Assembly: GCA_963801065.1 (NCBI GenBank)
Contig: CAWDDG010000005.1
Span: forward strand, 124,001 to 188,000
DNA: 64,000 nucleotides
Reading direction: 5' to 3'
Origin: CAWDDG01 sp963801065
Lineage (GTDB): Bacteria > Actinomycetota > Actinomycetes > Jiangellales > Jiangellaceae
Translations under genes and position numbers: made by a program
The notes under the pieces: model-generated
Seen by the model: only the letters and a program-made list of their open reading frames with translations
The model's database searches: none
What the model was told of the DNA's origin: nothing
Shown: one piece after another, positions 35,039 to 43,474 of the stretch
Layout of the letters: every line of letters starts with the position of its first letter
How positions within the stretch are numbered: the stretch's first letter is position 1

Positions 35039-36930
35039 CGCCCGCCTCCGTACATCGAATCGACAAGGTCGGCGTATCGCTCGGCGATGGCCGCGCGCTT
35101 GACCTTCTGGGAGCCGGTGAGCTCGCCATCCTCGTGGTCGAGCTGTTTCGGCAGCATGCGGAATGTCTTGATCTGCTCGACCGGCGCGAGCCGAGCGTTG
35201 ACCGCGTCGACCATGCCGCGGATCAGCTGCTCGACCTCGGGCTTCTCACTGAGGTCCCGATAGGTCGTGTATGGCAGCCTGCGCTGTTGCGCCCATTCAC
35301 CGACGGATTCGAGCTCGATGCCGACGAGGGCCGCGAGGTACGGCCTCCGGTCACCGATGACGACTGCTTCCTTGATGAACGGCGATGCCTTGAGCTGGTT
35401 CTCGATCGGCGACGGCGCGATGTTCTTGCCGCCGGCGGTGATGAGGATGTCCTTCATCCGACCGGTGATGCGGACGTATGTGCCGTCGACCCATTCGCCG
35501 ATGTCGCCCGTGTGCAGCCACCCGTCGGGTTCGATGGCCTTGCGGGTCGCCTCGTCGTCCTGCCAGTAGCCCACGACCGTGCCCGGATGCCGGGTCAAGA
35601 TCTCCCCGGTTTCCTCGTCGATGCGCAGCTCCACGCCCCAGAGAGGCTCGCCGACGGTCCCCAGCCTGATGTGCCCTTGCTGGTTGGCGGTGCCGACCGC
35701 TGTCTGCTCGGTCATGCCGTACACCTCGTGCATGGGCACCCCGATGCCCATGAAGAACTTGAGCACCTCGGGTGCGATGGGCGCCGCGCCCGACGCCGCG
35801 TAGCGGACCTTGCGCATTCCCATGCGGTCGCGCAGAGCCCGGAAGAAGACCACATACCCGATGGCGGAGACGAGCCGCGTGCCGACGGTGTGGCGTCCAC
35901 CCCTGCGCGCCAACGTGTCGCCGATGCTGTCGGCCCGACGCAGCCAGAACTGGCCGAGCCGACGTTTCAGAGGGCTGGCAGCGCTTAACCGGATGCGGAC
36001 GCCGGCCAGGATCTTCTCCCAGATCCGCGGCACCCCGAACAGGATCGTGGGCTGGATCTCGCGCAGGTTGTGCTCGACCGTCGCGATCGACTCGGCGAAG
36101 TTGACCTGCACGCCGGCGCCGGCGTTGAACCAGGTGGTGAAGAGGCGTTCAGCGACGTGACAGAGCGGGAGGTAGGAGAGGATGACGTCTTGCGCCTTGG
36201 GGGGCGGCGAGAGGAATCCTGCTCGTTCGACCAACGACTGGATCGCGAACTCGACGTTGGCGACGGAGAGCATGGCGCCCTTGGGTGCCGACGTGGTTCC
36301 GGATGTATAGACGAGCCCCGCCAAGTCGTCGGCGCGCGCTGCGGCCAACTGCTCGTCGACGGCACCCGGGTGCTCCTGTTGGTGCGTCGCGCCGGCGGCG
36401 ATGAGGTCGTCCCAGGACATGAGCCACGGCTGTTCGTAGCGACCGCGCAGGCCTCGGGGCTCCAGATAGACCACGCGCTCGAGGCCCGGAAGGGCGGCCG
36501 GGTCGTCTGCGAGAACGTCGAGCACCTTGTCGACCTGCTCCTGATCCTCGGCGATGAGCACCTTGGCACCCGAGTTGGCGAGGATGTGGCGGACCTCGGG
36601 CCACGGGTTGGTGGCGTAGAGCCCGACAGTGGCGGCACGTACGGCAACGCTGCCGAGGTCGGTGTAGAGCCATTCGCGCCGGTTTTCCGACAAGATCCCG
36701 ATCCGGTCACCGGGCTGCACTCCTAGCGAGAGCAGGCCATGGCCAATCGTGAGAACCGTGTCCCAGTACGCCGCCCAGGTCACCTCCTGCCAGACGCCGT
36801 ACACCTTCGCGCGCATCGCGACACCGTCCGGGTGCGACGCCGCCCGGTCGCGTACGAGCGTGGCGATCGTGCGTACGCCCCGCCCGCGGGACGAGTCGGT
36901 GTGGGGAGGGGGCAGGGTCACCTCGGTCAT
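35035..36930 (-). CDS. Long-chain acyl-CoA synthetase (FadD15-like)
   Basis: A 631-residue AMP-binding enzyme. Motifs are YTSGTTSAPKGAMLS (P-loop), YLPLCHVAERLFTTWFNAGA, EVYGMTEQTAVGTANQQGHI, DGWLHTGDIGEWVDGTYVRI and ITAGGKNIAPSPIENQLK; the last two are typical of the large FadD15/ACSL subfamily. It makes acyl-CoA from a carboxylic acid with ATP and CoA. It lies inside the liv operon between livG and livH with 4-base ATGA overlaps on both sides, implying that the imported compound is an acid activated on entry (vectorial acylation). Unlike its neighbours it has no frameshift. Confidence 0.92.
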   Translation of the reverse strand: MTEVTLPPPHTDSSRGRGVRTIATLVRDRAASHPDGVAMRAKVYGVWQEVTWAAYWDTVLTIGHGLLSLGVQPGDRIGILSENRREWLYTDLGSVAVRAATVGLYATNPWPEVRHILANSGAKVLIAEDQEQVDKVLDVLADDPAALPGLERVVYLEPRGLRGRYEQPWLMSWDDLIAAGATHQQEHPGAVDEQLAAARADDLAGLVYTSGTTSAPKGAMLSVANVEFAIQSLVERAGFLSPPPKAQDVILSYLPLCHVAERLFTTWFNAGAGVQVNFAESIATVEHNLREIQPTILFGVPRIWEKILAGVRIRLSAASPLKRRLGQFWLRRADSIGDTLARRGGRHTVGTRLVSAIGYVVFFRALRDRMGMRKVRYAASGAAPIAPEVLKFFMGIGVPMHEVYGMTEQTAVGTANQQGHIRLGTVGEPLWGVELRIDEETGEILTRHPGTVVGYWQDDEATRKAIEPDGWLHTGDIGEWVDGTYVRITGRMKDILITAGGKNIAPSPIENQLKASPFIKEAVVIGDRRPYLAALVGIELESVGEWAQQRRLPYTTYRDLSEKPEVEQLIRGMVDAVNARLAPVEQIKTFRMLPKQLDHEDGELTGSQKVKRAAIAERYADLVDSMYGGGR

Positions 36931-37703
36931 GCGGGCGCCTCCTGTCCGAGGTAGGCCTGGATGACAGCGGGATCGCGGGCGACTTCCGCCGGCGTGCCCA
37001 GTGCGAGCGGTGTGCCGAAGTCGACCGCGAGGATTCGGTCGGCAAGGTCCATCACGAGGCCCATGTCGTGCTCGACCATGACCATCGAGATGCCGAGCTC
37101 GTCGCCGATGTCGAGAATGAAGCGGGCGAGATCCTGGGTCTCCTCGAGGTTCATGCCCGCTGCCGGCTCGTCAAGGAGCAGCAGCTTCGGGTCCATCGCG
37201 AGCGCGCGGCCGAGCTCGACCCGCTTCTGGATGCCGTATGGCAGCAGGCCCACGGGAAGGCTTCGCCATTGCTCGAGCTCGAGGAAATCGATGATGTGCT
37301 CGACCGCCTCGCGGTGCGCGATCTCCTCGCGCAGTGCGCGGCCACGCCAGACCAGTGCAGCGAGCGGCCCGTACCGCAGGTGGAGGTGTCGGCCGAGCAT
37401 GAGGTTGTCGACCAGGGAGAGGTTGGTGAAGAGCTCGATGCCCTGGAAGGTGCGTGCCACGCCGAGTGCCGCGATGCGGTGGGGTCGCTCGCCGGTGATC
37501 TCCTGGCCGTCGAAGCGCACGCTGCCCTGCTGAGGGCGGTAGACACCGGACACGATGTTGAAGAGGGACGTCTTGCCCGCGCCATTGGGGCCGATCACGG
37601 CGAGCAGCTCGCCCGGCTCAACGGTGAACGACACACCGTTGACTGCGACCACGCCGGCGAAGCGCAGCGTCACCTCGCGGACGTCGAGGATGGGCGCGCT
37701 CAC
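36927..37703 (-). CDS. livG: ABC transporter ATP-binding protein LivG
   Basis: A 258-residue ABC ATPase with Walker A GPNGAGKTSLFN, the signature LPYGIQKRVELGRAL, Walker B LLLLDEPAAGMN and the His loop EHDMGLVMDLADRILAVDFG. The C-terminal region fits the LivG branch. I placed the start at GTG 37703, which overlaps the livF stop as GTGA; a GTG three codons upstream is possible. It powers the LivHM permease together with LivF. Confidence 0.93.
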   Translation of the reverse strand: MSAPILDVREVTLRFAGVVAVNGVSFTVEPGELLAVIGPNGAGKTSLFNIVSGVYRPQQGSVRFDGQEITGERPHRIAALGVARTFQGIELFTNLSLVDNLMLGRHLHLRYGPLAALVWRGRALREEIAHREAVEHIIDFLELEQWRSLPVGLLPYGIQKRVELGRALAMDPKLLLLDEPAAGMNLEETQDLARFILDIGDELGISMVMVEHDMGLVMDLADRILAVDFGTPLALGTPAEVARDPAVIQAYLGQEAPA

Positions 37704-38485
37704 GCGACCCACCGCTTCCGGCGCTTGTAGTGCTTGACGTCGCGGAACGACTGCGCGGCACCCTCCGGCCCGAGCCCGAGGTAGAACTCGCGGATGTCCT
37801 CGTCCTGCAGCAGCGCGCTCGCAGGCTTGTCCATGACGACCTTGCCGGTCTCCATGACGTACCCGTGGGCGGCGATGGAGAGGGCCATCATCGCGTTCTG
37901 CTCGACGAGCAGGACCGCGGTGCCCTGGTCGTTGATCTCGACGATGAGGTCACGGATCTGCTGCACCAGCAGCGGCGCGAGGCCCAGGCTCGGCTCGTCC
38001 AGTAACAGGTAGCGCGGCTCGGACATGAGCGCGCGGCCCATGGCGAGCATCTGTTGCTGACCACCCGAGAGGTACCCGGCGCGCTGGTTGCCGCGGTCCC
38101 GCAGGATGGGGAACAGCTCGTAGACCCGCTTCAGGTTGGCGGCTAGCGCCCGTCGCTTGGTGTGCGCACCGACCCTGAGGTTCTCCTCGACGGTGAGCTC
38201 GCCGAAGACTCGCCGACCCTCCATCACCTGCGCGACTCCGCGACCGACGATCCCCGCGGCGTCCTTGTCGTGAATCGGCGAATCGTCCAGTGTGACCGAG
38301 CCCTTGGTGACCTCGCCCTCGTGCACGTCGAGGAGCCCGGTGACGGCCCGCAACAGCGTCGACTTGCCGGCACCATTGGCGCCCAGCAGAGCCACGATCG
38401 ACCCCTCCGGCACCTGCAGGCTCACCCCGCGCAACACCTGCATCACGTCGTCGTAGACGACCTCGAGATTGCGAACCGCTAGCAA
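37700..38485 (-). CDS. livF: ABC transporter ATP-binding protein LivF
   Basis: A 261-residue ABC ATPase: Walker A LGANGAGKSTLLRA, signature YLSGGQQQMLAMGRAL, Walker B LLLDEPSLGLAP, Q-loop and His loop (LLVEQNAMMALSIAAHGYVM). The TTG start at 38485 is supported by GGAGGT six bases upstream. The C-terminus is about 25 residues longer than usual LivF. It is the first gene of the livF-livG-acyl-CoA synthetase-livH-livM-binding protein operon, unusual in opening with the ATPases. The 54-bp shared element lies about 90-143 bases upstream. Confidence 0.93.
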   Translation of the reverse strand: MLAVRNLEVVYDDVMQVLRGVSLQVPEGSIVALLGANGAGKSTLLRAVTGLLDVHEGEVTKGSVTLDDSPIHDKDAAGIVGRGVAQVMEGRRVFGELTVEENLRVGAHTKRRALAANLKRVYELFPILRDRGNQRAGYLSGGQQQMLAMGRALMSEPRYLLLDEPSLGLAPLLVQQIRDLIVEINDQGTAVLLVEQNAMMALSIAAHGYVMETGKVVMDKPASALLQDEDIREFYLGLGPEGAAQSFRDVKHYKRRKRWVA

Positions 38486-38574
38486 GGCGGCACCTCCGAG
38501 AGGTCGGTGCCCCGGCCGACGCCGAGGCTCCGTGGTGTTGCGAAGGCGTTAATGGTGGGTGACGCGGAAGCCGG

Positions 38575-38628
38575 CCGTCGATGTCTCGTGGCACCGTGTT
38601 GACGACCGATGAGTTGTGCTTGTGCACA
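38575..38628 (-). promoter_or_regulatory. 54-bp promoter element shared with the phaC operon, copy 2
   Basis: CCGTCGATGTC (38575-38585), 28 bases, then TTGTGCTTGTGCACA (38614-38628) on the + strand: the same outer blocks, spacing and orientation as the copy before the acyl-CoA ligase-phaC operon. The middle 28 bases are only partly alike. The TTGTGC/GCACA arms form an inverted and direct repeat suited to a dimeric regulator. Confidence 0.7.
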
Positions 38629-38755
38629 GCGGCCGGCAGGGGTCAACGCCGACCCGACATCGGGATATCACGGCGGATCACCGTCGGCGAAGACGCACTC
38701 CAGGCAGGTCGACGCTAGGCGTGGGCCTGCGTCAGGTCACTGCAAGGGACTGCTC

Positions 38756-39163
38756 TCAGTCGGTGTCGACGCTTTCGCGCTTCAACTTGCGCCAGCCGCC
38801 GGCGCGATTGTTGGCAATGATCTGCTTGAACATGGCGGTGAGGGCGGGCGCGTTGACGATTTCACCCTGACGAACAGCCACGGTGCGAGCGGTCGTATTG
38901 TCGTGGCCGCCGGTGATGATTCCCTCCGGATCAGGGACGATGGCGCCGTCGTAGAGAAATACGTTGACGTGGTCCTTCGCCGCCAACAGGGCGCAGATGT
39001 TGCCCTGTAGTACAAAGTACGGGCGGTTGGTGAACTTGATGGTTTCGATGACCTCTCGGTCGGCGGCGTGGACCAGATCGCGGACCTCGCGGCAGATGAC
39101 CCGCTGCCAATCGGGAAGTTCATCGATGTAGGCGTCGACGCGAGGATCGGCGGTGTACGTCAT
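38756..39163 (-). CDS. DUF1801-domain protein
   Basis: A 135-residue YdhG/DUF1801-type protein: VDAYIDELPDWQRVICREVR at the start and an iron-binding-frataxin-like core (ETIKFTNRPYFVLQGNICAL, KDHVNVFLYDGA). The fold is known but the role is not; relatives have been linked loosely to iron or stress. It is a single gene 62 bases from the end of the MBL-fold hydrolase on the same strand. Confidence 0.8.
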   Translation of the reverse strand: MTYTADPRVDAYIDELPDWQRVICREVRDLVHAADREVIETIKFTNRPYFVLQGNICALLAAKDHVNVFLYDGAIVPDPEGIITGGHDNTTARTVAVRQGEIVNAPALTAMFKQIIANNRAGGWRKLKRESVDTD

Positions 39164-39224
39164 GGCGGATCCACCATAGCTTGGTGACGTCGCTCTGGCC
39201 TGCCACGTTCACTGCTGATCGGCG

Positions 39225-39947
39225 TCAGCGACCAGCGGCCACTTCTCGGATCTGCCGGATTGCCTCAGCTACTCCACCCCGCCACGGCGCGCCATGGCCG
39301 GGCAGCACCCACGTCGCCTGCACGGCCTCCAGCTCCGAGAGCGACGCAAGCGCCATTTCCGGCTCGAGGGTGAAGGGCGCGGGACGCGGACCGCTCTCGC
39401 CCGTCAGCACATGACCTGTCGTCATCGCGTCGCCCACGAACAGTGCCTCGACGGCCGGCACGTGCACGGCCACGCTGCCGGGCGTATGTCCTGGAGTGTG
39501 GATGATGCGCGGGGAGCCCGGCAGATCGAGCGTCTCGCCGCCGGTGAACGTCACGACCTCGGTGACTGGCGGAACGCGCAGGCCACCGCGTCGCGCGCTG
39601 TACCAGAGGAACCTCGACAGCGAGCCGATCTTGATCGGTCCCCAGCCGGTGTTCGGCTTCTTGACCTCTCCCCGGGCGCGAGCGGCGTCGAGTTCGTGAA
39701 CATGGACCGATACGCCACGTTCACGCCGGAGCCGCTCGGCGTAGCCGATGTGGTCGGTGTCGCCATGGGTCAGCACGATGCCGCGGATGTCGTCGAGCGA
39801 GCGGCCCATCTGGGCAAGCTCGGGCTCGAGCTCCGCCCAATGGCCGGGCAGGCCGGCGTCGACGATGGTGACCCCGCCGGCCTCCTCGACCAGGTAGCTG
39901 TTGACGAGGTCCGAGCCGATGCGGTGAAGGTACGGTGCGAGTTTCAT
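39225..39947 (-). CDS. MBL-fold metallo-hydrolase
   Basis: A 240-residue metallo-beta-lactamase-fold hydrolase. The metal site is visible as VLTHGDTDHIGYAERL (an HxDxDH variant of the usual HxHxDH), followed by IIHTPGHTPGSVAVH, FVGDAMTTGHVL and a final VLPGHGAPWRGG. The substrate is unknown; lactonases and thioesterases share this pattern. It is divergent from a TetR regulator with a perfect palindrome between them, so it is the likely target of that repressor and may act on its inducer. Confidence 0.85.
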   Translation of the reverse strand: MKLAPYLHRIGSDLVNSYLVEEAGGVTIVDAGLPGHWAELEPELAQMGRSLDDIRGIVLTHGDTDHIGYAERLRRERGVSVHVHELDAARARGEVKKPNTGWGPIKIGSLSRFLWYSARRGGLRVPPVTEVVTFTGGETLDLPGSPRIIHTPGHTPGSVAVHVPAVEALFVGDAMTTGHVLTGESGPRPAPFTLEPEMALASLSELEAVQATWVLPGHGAPWRGGVAEAIRQIREVAAGR

Positions 39948-39978
39948 CGGCCATCCCTGTAGGGTCTATTTTTCATGG

Positions 39979-40000
39979 CTATGATAGATAGCTATCATAG
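39979..40000. promoter_or_regulatory. TetR operator, perfect inverted repeat
   Basis: Arms CTATGATAG (39979-39987) and CTATCATAG (39992-40000) with a 4-base ATAG centre. The site is AT-rich in GC-rich surroundings, 16-19 bases before the TetR start and 32 bases before the divergent MBL start. It likely overlaps both promoters. Confidence 0.85.
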
Positions 40001-40015
40001 CTAGCGTCAATAGCC

Positions 40016-40597
40016 TTGGTGAGGAGGCCCAACATACCTACCCCCGCCCGCACCTCGCTCATCGAGGTCGTCACGGTCGGCCGCAGCATCATCGAGCGCG
40101 AAGGGCTGGACGGCCTGACCATGCAACGCGTCGCAGGTATCGTCGGCGTCAGAGCGCCCTCCCTCTACAAGCGAGTTCGGAGTCGAGACGATCTCATCGG
40201 CCTCATTGTGGAGGACGTCGCGCGCGACCTGACCGAAACGCTCGACGCGGCGGCCGGAACCGGCGACTCGCTGCGTGATCTCCGCGCATTGGCGGACGCG
40301 TTGCGGGCATTCGCTCACGCGCAACCGACCACCTACGCCCTGCTCTTCGCACAGCTGCCCGAGGCATCTCAACCGAACCCTGATCGCTTGGCACACGCGA
40401 GCAGCGCCGTCCTTCGCACCACTACCGCCCTCTCCGGACATGACCGCGCCCTCGACGCGGCGCGGACGGTCGTCGCCTGGGCCCACGGGTTCATCAGCAT
40501 GGAGCTCGCCGGAGCGTTCCGTCTCGGCGGAGACGTCAACCGCGCCTACGCCTTCGGCATCGAGCGGCTCGGCGCCGCCCTCGCCAAGGCCGAGTAA
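40016..40597 (+). CDS. TetR-family transcriptional regulator
   Basis: A 193-residue regulator: helix-turn-helix in residues 20-65 (GLTMQRVAGIVGVRAPSLYK) and a C-terminal ligand domain of the WHG type (VAWAHGFISMELAGAFRLGG). The start is either TTG 40016 or GTG 40019. It is divergent from the MBL-fold hydrolase, with a perfect 22-bp operator between them, so autorepression and repression of the hydrolase are expected. The inducer is unknown. Confidence 0.9.
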   Translation: MVRRPNIPTPARTSLIEVVTVGRSIIEREGLDGLTMQRVAGIVGVRAPSLYKRVRSRDDLIGLIVEDVARDLTETLDAAAGTGDSLRDLRALADALRAFAHAQPTTYALLFAQLPEASQPNPDRLAHASSAVLRTTTALSGHDRALDAARTVVAWAHGFISMELAGAFRLGGDVNRAYAFGIERLGAALAKAE

Positions 40598-40836
40598 CAC
40601 CTCGCCAGCGCTGCGCACCTGGCGTTCAGGCGACTGCGACGTGGATGTGCTTGTGGGCGTCCACGCCGACGACCACTCGACGCTTCCTGGGCGTGGGATG
40701 GGCAACCCTCGCAACACGTGCCCAAAGCCTGGCAACCCGGTCTCACGTTCATCTCATGTCCGGCCCGGCACTGTGGTGTTCACAGAGCTTCCGTCCCGTG
40801 CGGGAGACGATCGTTGGACAGACAAGGAGACGATCC

Positions 40837-41154
40837 ATGCCAGCTGTTCAAGGCGCTCTGACCGATGATGCCCAGAGGGTCACGGCCGCTGCGCTACAAG
40901 GTGCGCTCATCGACCTGGTTGATCTCGCGCTGCTGGGCAAGCAGGCGCACTGGAACCTGCCCGCCGGCCGGCAGCGCGACGACGACGTCGTGCGGGCCTT
41001 CGTGCTGAGGTATGCCGCGTTGATCGAGCGGATGCGTCAGCGGATCCGCGACACCGAGCGGGCCGACCCGGTGACCGAGGACAGCCTGGTGGACCTGACG
41101 CAGGCCCTGGTGAAGCAGTACTGGATGTGGCAGGCCCGAGCACGCCGTAACTAG
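40837..41154 (+). CDS. Dps-family protein with an internal in-frame deletion
   Basis: A 105-residue Dps-like protein; the family is normally 160-180. The first 40 residues (ALQGALIDLVDLALLGKQAH, then WN) and the last 55 (DDDVVRAFVLRYAALIERMR ... ADPVTEDSLVDLTQALVKQY) match Dps ends, but about 50 residues between them are absent. The lost part carries the Asp/Glu ferroxidase ligands, while His38 of the first helix remains. The frame, start and AAGGAG ribosome site (7 bases upstream) are intact. It cannot form a normal four-helix bundle, so it is either a non-functional relic or a dimerising short form. It runs straight into the aldo/keto reductase gene. Confidence 0.78.
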   Translation: MPAVQGALTDDAQRVTAAALQGALIDLVDLALLGKQAHWNLPAGRQRDDDVVRAFVLRYAALIERMRQRIRDTERADPVTEDSLVDLTQALVKQYWMWQARARRN

Positions 41155-41171
41155 TGGATTGGACGTTGCAG

Positions 41172-42143
41172 ATGAAGCACATCTCATTGGGCGGACTGGA
41201 CGTGTCCCGGCTCGGCCTGGGGACGATGGGCATGTCTACCGCCTACACAGGAGCGCAGGCGGATGACGCGGAGTCGATCCGCACCATTCGTCGAGCCGTC
41301 GATCTCGGCATCACGTTCATTGATACGGGCGAGGTCTACGGTCCCTACGTCAACGAGGAGCTGGTCGGGACGGCGCTTGCCGGGCGGCGCGACGAGGTTG
41401 TGCTGGCCACGAAGTTCGGTCAGATCTCCCACCGCCATGGGGGCGTGCGCGAGTTCGACAGCACTCCGGACAGCATCCGCGTCGCGGTGGACGGATCGCT
41501 CAAGCGGCTGCAGACCGATCACATCGACCTGTACTACCAACACCGCGTCGACCCGGGCACGCCGATCGAGGACACGGTCGGCGCCCTGCAGGAGCTCATC
41601 GAGGACGGAAAGGTCAGGTACATCGGTCTGTCCGAGGCCGGGCCCGAGACGATCCGCCGGGCGCATGCCGTGCACCCGGTGACGGCGCTGCAGACCGAGT
41701 ACTCGCTGTGGACGCGCGACCCGGAGGCGGAGATCCTGCCGCTGGCCCGCGAGCTCGGCATCGGCTTCGTGGCCTACTCGCCGCTCGGTCGCGGCTTCCT
41801 GACCGGCCGACTGCGCTCGCTGGACGGGCTGGCGGCCGATGACTTCCGCAGCGCGAACCCCCGGTTCGCCACGGGCAACTTCGACCAGAATCTGCGGATC
41901 GTGGACGAGGTCGAGGCGGTCGCGAACGAGGTAGATGCGACGCCCGCCCAAGTGGCGCTCGCGTGGCTGCTCACCCAAGGCAACGACATCGCGCCGATCC
42001 CGGGCACCAAGCGGGTCTCACGCCTGGAAGAGAATTCCGCCGCTGACGGACTCGAGCTGACCACTGCCCAGCTGGCACGCCTCGACGCCATCCAGCCGCC
42101 CGTCGGCGACCGCTACGCAGACATGACCCCGATCAACCGCTAG
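41172..42143 (+). CDS. Aldo/keto reductase
   Basis: A 323-residue NADPH-dependent reductase of the AKR13-like group. The catalytic tetrad is visible: Asp51 and Tyr56 (FIDTGEVYGPY), Lys81 (LATKFGQ) and His124 (YYQHRVDP). The late cofactor block PIPGTKRVSRLEEN is present. ATG 41172 fits the family N-terminus; a GTG at 41154 overlapping the Dps stop is an alternative. Substrates are typically small aldehydes or ketones. It probably shares a transcript with the short dps gene. Confidence 0.9.
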   Translation: MKHISLGGLDVSRLGLGTMGMSTAYTGAQADDAESIRTIRRAVDLGITFIDTGEVYGPYVNEELVGTALAGRRDEVVLATKFGQISHRHGGVREFDSTPDSIRVAVDGSLKRLQTDHIDLYYQHRVDPGTPIEDTVGALQELIEDGKVRYIGLSEAGPETIRRAHAVHPVTALQTEYSLWTRDPEAEILPLARELGIGFVAYSPLGRGFLTGRLRSLDGLAADDFRSANPRFATGNFDQNLRIVDEVEAVANEVDATPAQVALAWLLTQGNDIAPIPGTKRVSRLEENSAADGLELTTAQLARLDAIQPPVGDRYADMTPINR

Positions 42144-42239
42144 TTCGCGGGCGACGGGCGACAACCAACGGCACGCACATACCTCAGGTCCGCCAACAAC
42201 GCGCGGACGACAGTGGCAATGAAGGGATTGGAGATACCG

Positions 42240-42329
42240 ATGGACAAAGTCAATCTCGGGCGTAGCGGACTGAAGGTGACGCCGCTCGCCCTCGGCACCT
42301 GGCAGGCACCGGAAGGTATGCCAGGGTGA
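42240..42329 (+). pseudogene. Aldo/keto reductase N-terminal remnant
   Basis: ATG 42240, with GGAG six bases upstream, encodes 29 residues (DKVNLGRSGLKVTPLALGTW) that match the first strand of aldo/keto reductases, then stops. The remaining 300 residues are missing. It follows the intact reductase in the same direction, so a second reductase gene was probably deleted here. Confidence 0.65.
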
Positions 42330-42515
42330 CGGACCTCGATCTCGCGCTCGAGCATGCGACTACGCGCAGCGTCCCGCGCACGCTGGTCGGGTCTGTTCAG
42401 TCAGGCACTTGACTGCCGATCTGCTCAGCATGAGCGTGTCGTCCGGATCGCGGCGATCTGATCAATATCCTGCTGAGGAAGAGCCCGGGTCGCCGGGTTC
42501 GCCTACTGCCGCGAG

Positions 42516-43319
42516 GTGGGCGTGGCCCCATCGTGGAAACCCATGCTCGTCACCGTTGTCGTGGTCAGTCTCGTGTTCGTTGTCGACAACGTCGCCGGCG
42601 GCAATGTCGACGACGTATCCGCCACCGGCGAAATAGCCGTGGCGGATCAGCCTACCGAGCCGGCCGCTGCGCTGACCTCGGCCGCCGCCGATCCCGTTGT
42701 GCTTCCCTCGCGGCGCGACGCGCTCGGGGTCATCAAGACCACGGGCGCGCCCGGCCGAACGGTCGCCCTGACCTTCGACGACGGGCCCTCCCCCATCTAC
42801 ACCCCCCAGGTGCTCGACGTCCTCGAGACGCACGGGATCACAGCTACCTTCTGTGTCGTCGGAACAGCCGCGCAGGCTCACCCCCAGATAATCGGAGACA
42901 TCGTCAACCGTGGTCACGCTCTGTGCGACCACACGATCAGCCACGACCTCAAGCTGTCGACCCGCGACGAGCAGCGGGTACGAGCCGAGATCGAGGGGAC
43001 CCTGGACAGTATCCACGCGGCGGTGCCCGAGACCGAGGTCCCGTTCTTCCGGGCCCCGGGCGGCAACTTCTCGGCCGTTGTCAACATGGTGGCGGCGTCC
43101 TACGACCAGGCGCCGCTCGGGTGGAGTGTCGATCCGAGGGACTGGCGGGAGTCCGGCGCACACCACATACATGCGGCGGTGATGGCCGGTGTGACACCGG
43201 GCTCGATCGTGCTGCTGCACGACGGTGGAGGTGACCAGTCGGACACCGTTGCGGCTCTCGGCGACATCATCTCGGCACTGCACGACGCCGGCTACGAGTT
43301 CGTGATTCCGAAGACCTGA
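42516..43319 (+). CDS. Polysaccharide deacetylase (NodB domain), membrane-anchored
   Basis: A 267-residue protein with an N-terminal signal anchor (residues about 9-25, PMLVTVVVVSLVFVV) and a NodB domain from about residue 80: VALTFDDGPSP, the metal site DHTISHD, FFRAPGGNFS and IVLLHDGGGDQS. It should remove acetyl groups from cell-wall or other glycans outside the membrane. GTG 42516 or GTG 42522 (GAGG five bases before) may start it; ATG 42543 would still keep the anchor. It is a single gene. Confidence 0.88.
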   Translation: MGVAPSWKPMLVTVVVVSLVFVVDNVAGGNVDDVSATGEIAVADQPTEPAAALTSAAADPVVLPSRRDALGVIKTTGAPGRTVALTFDDGPSPIYTPQVLDVLETHGITATFCVVGTAAQAHPQIIGDIVNRGHALCDHTISHDLKLSTRDEQRVRAEIEGTLDSIHAAVPETEVPFFRAPGGNFSAVVNMVAASYDQAPLGWSVDPRDWRESGAHHIHAAVMAGVTPGSIVLLHDGGGDQSDTVAALGDIISALHDAGYEFVIPKT

Positions 43320-43474
43320 GCGAACCTGCCGCTGCGATGTGACCGGTTCGCGGCCCGACGTCGCAGCGAGGCGAGACGGGGTGAGCTCAGTTCTCGACGG
43401 CGGCTGCGCGGGATGCGTGGAAGCGTGAAGCACCGACGTGCGTGCGCTGCCAGTCAGTCCCGCCTGCGGCTGCC

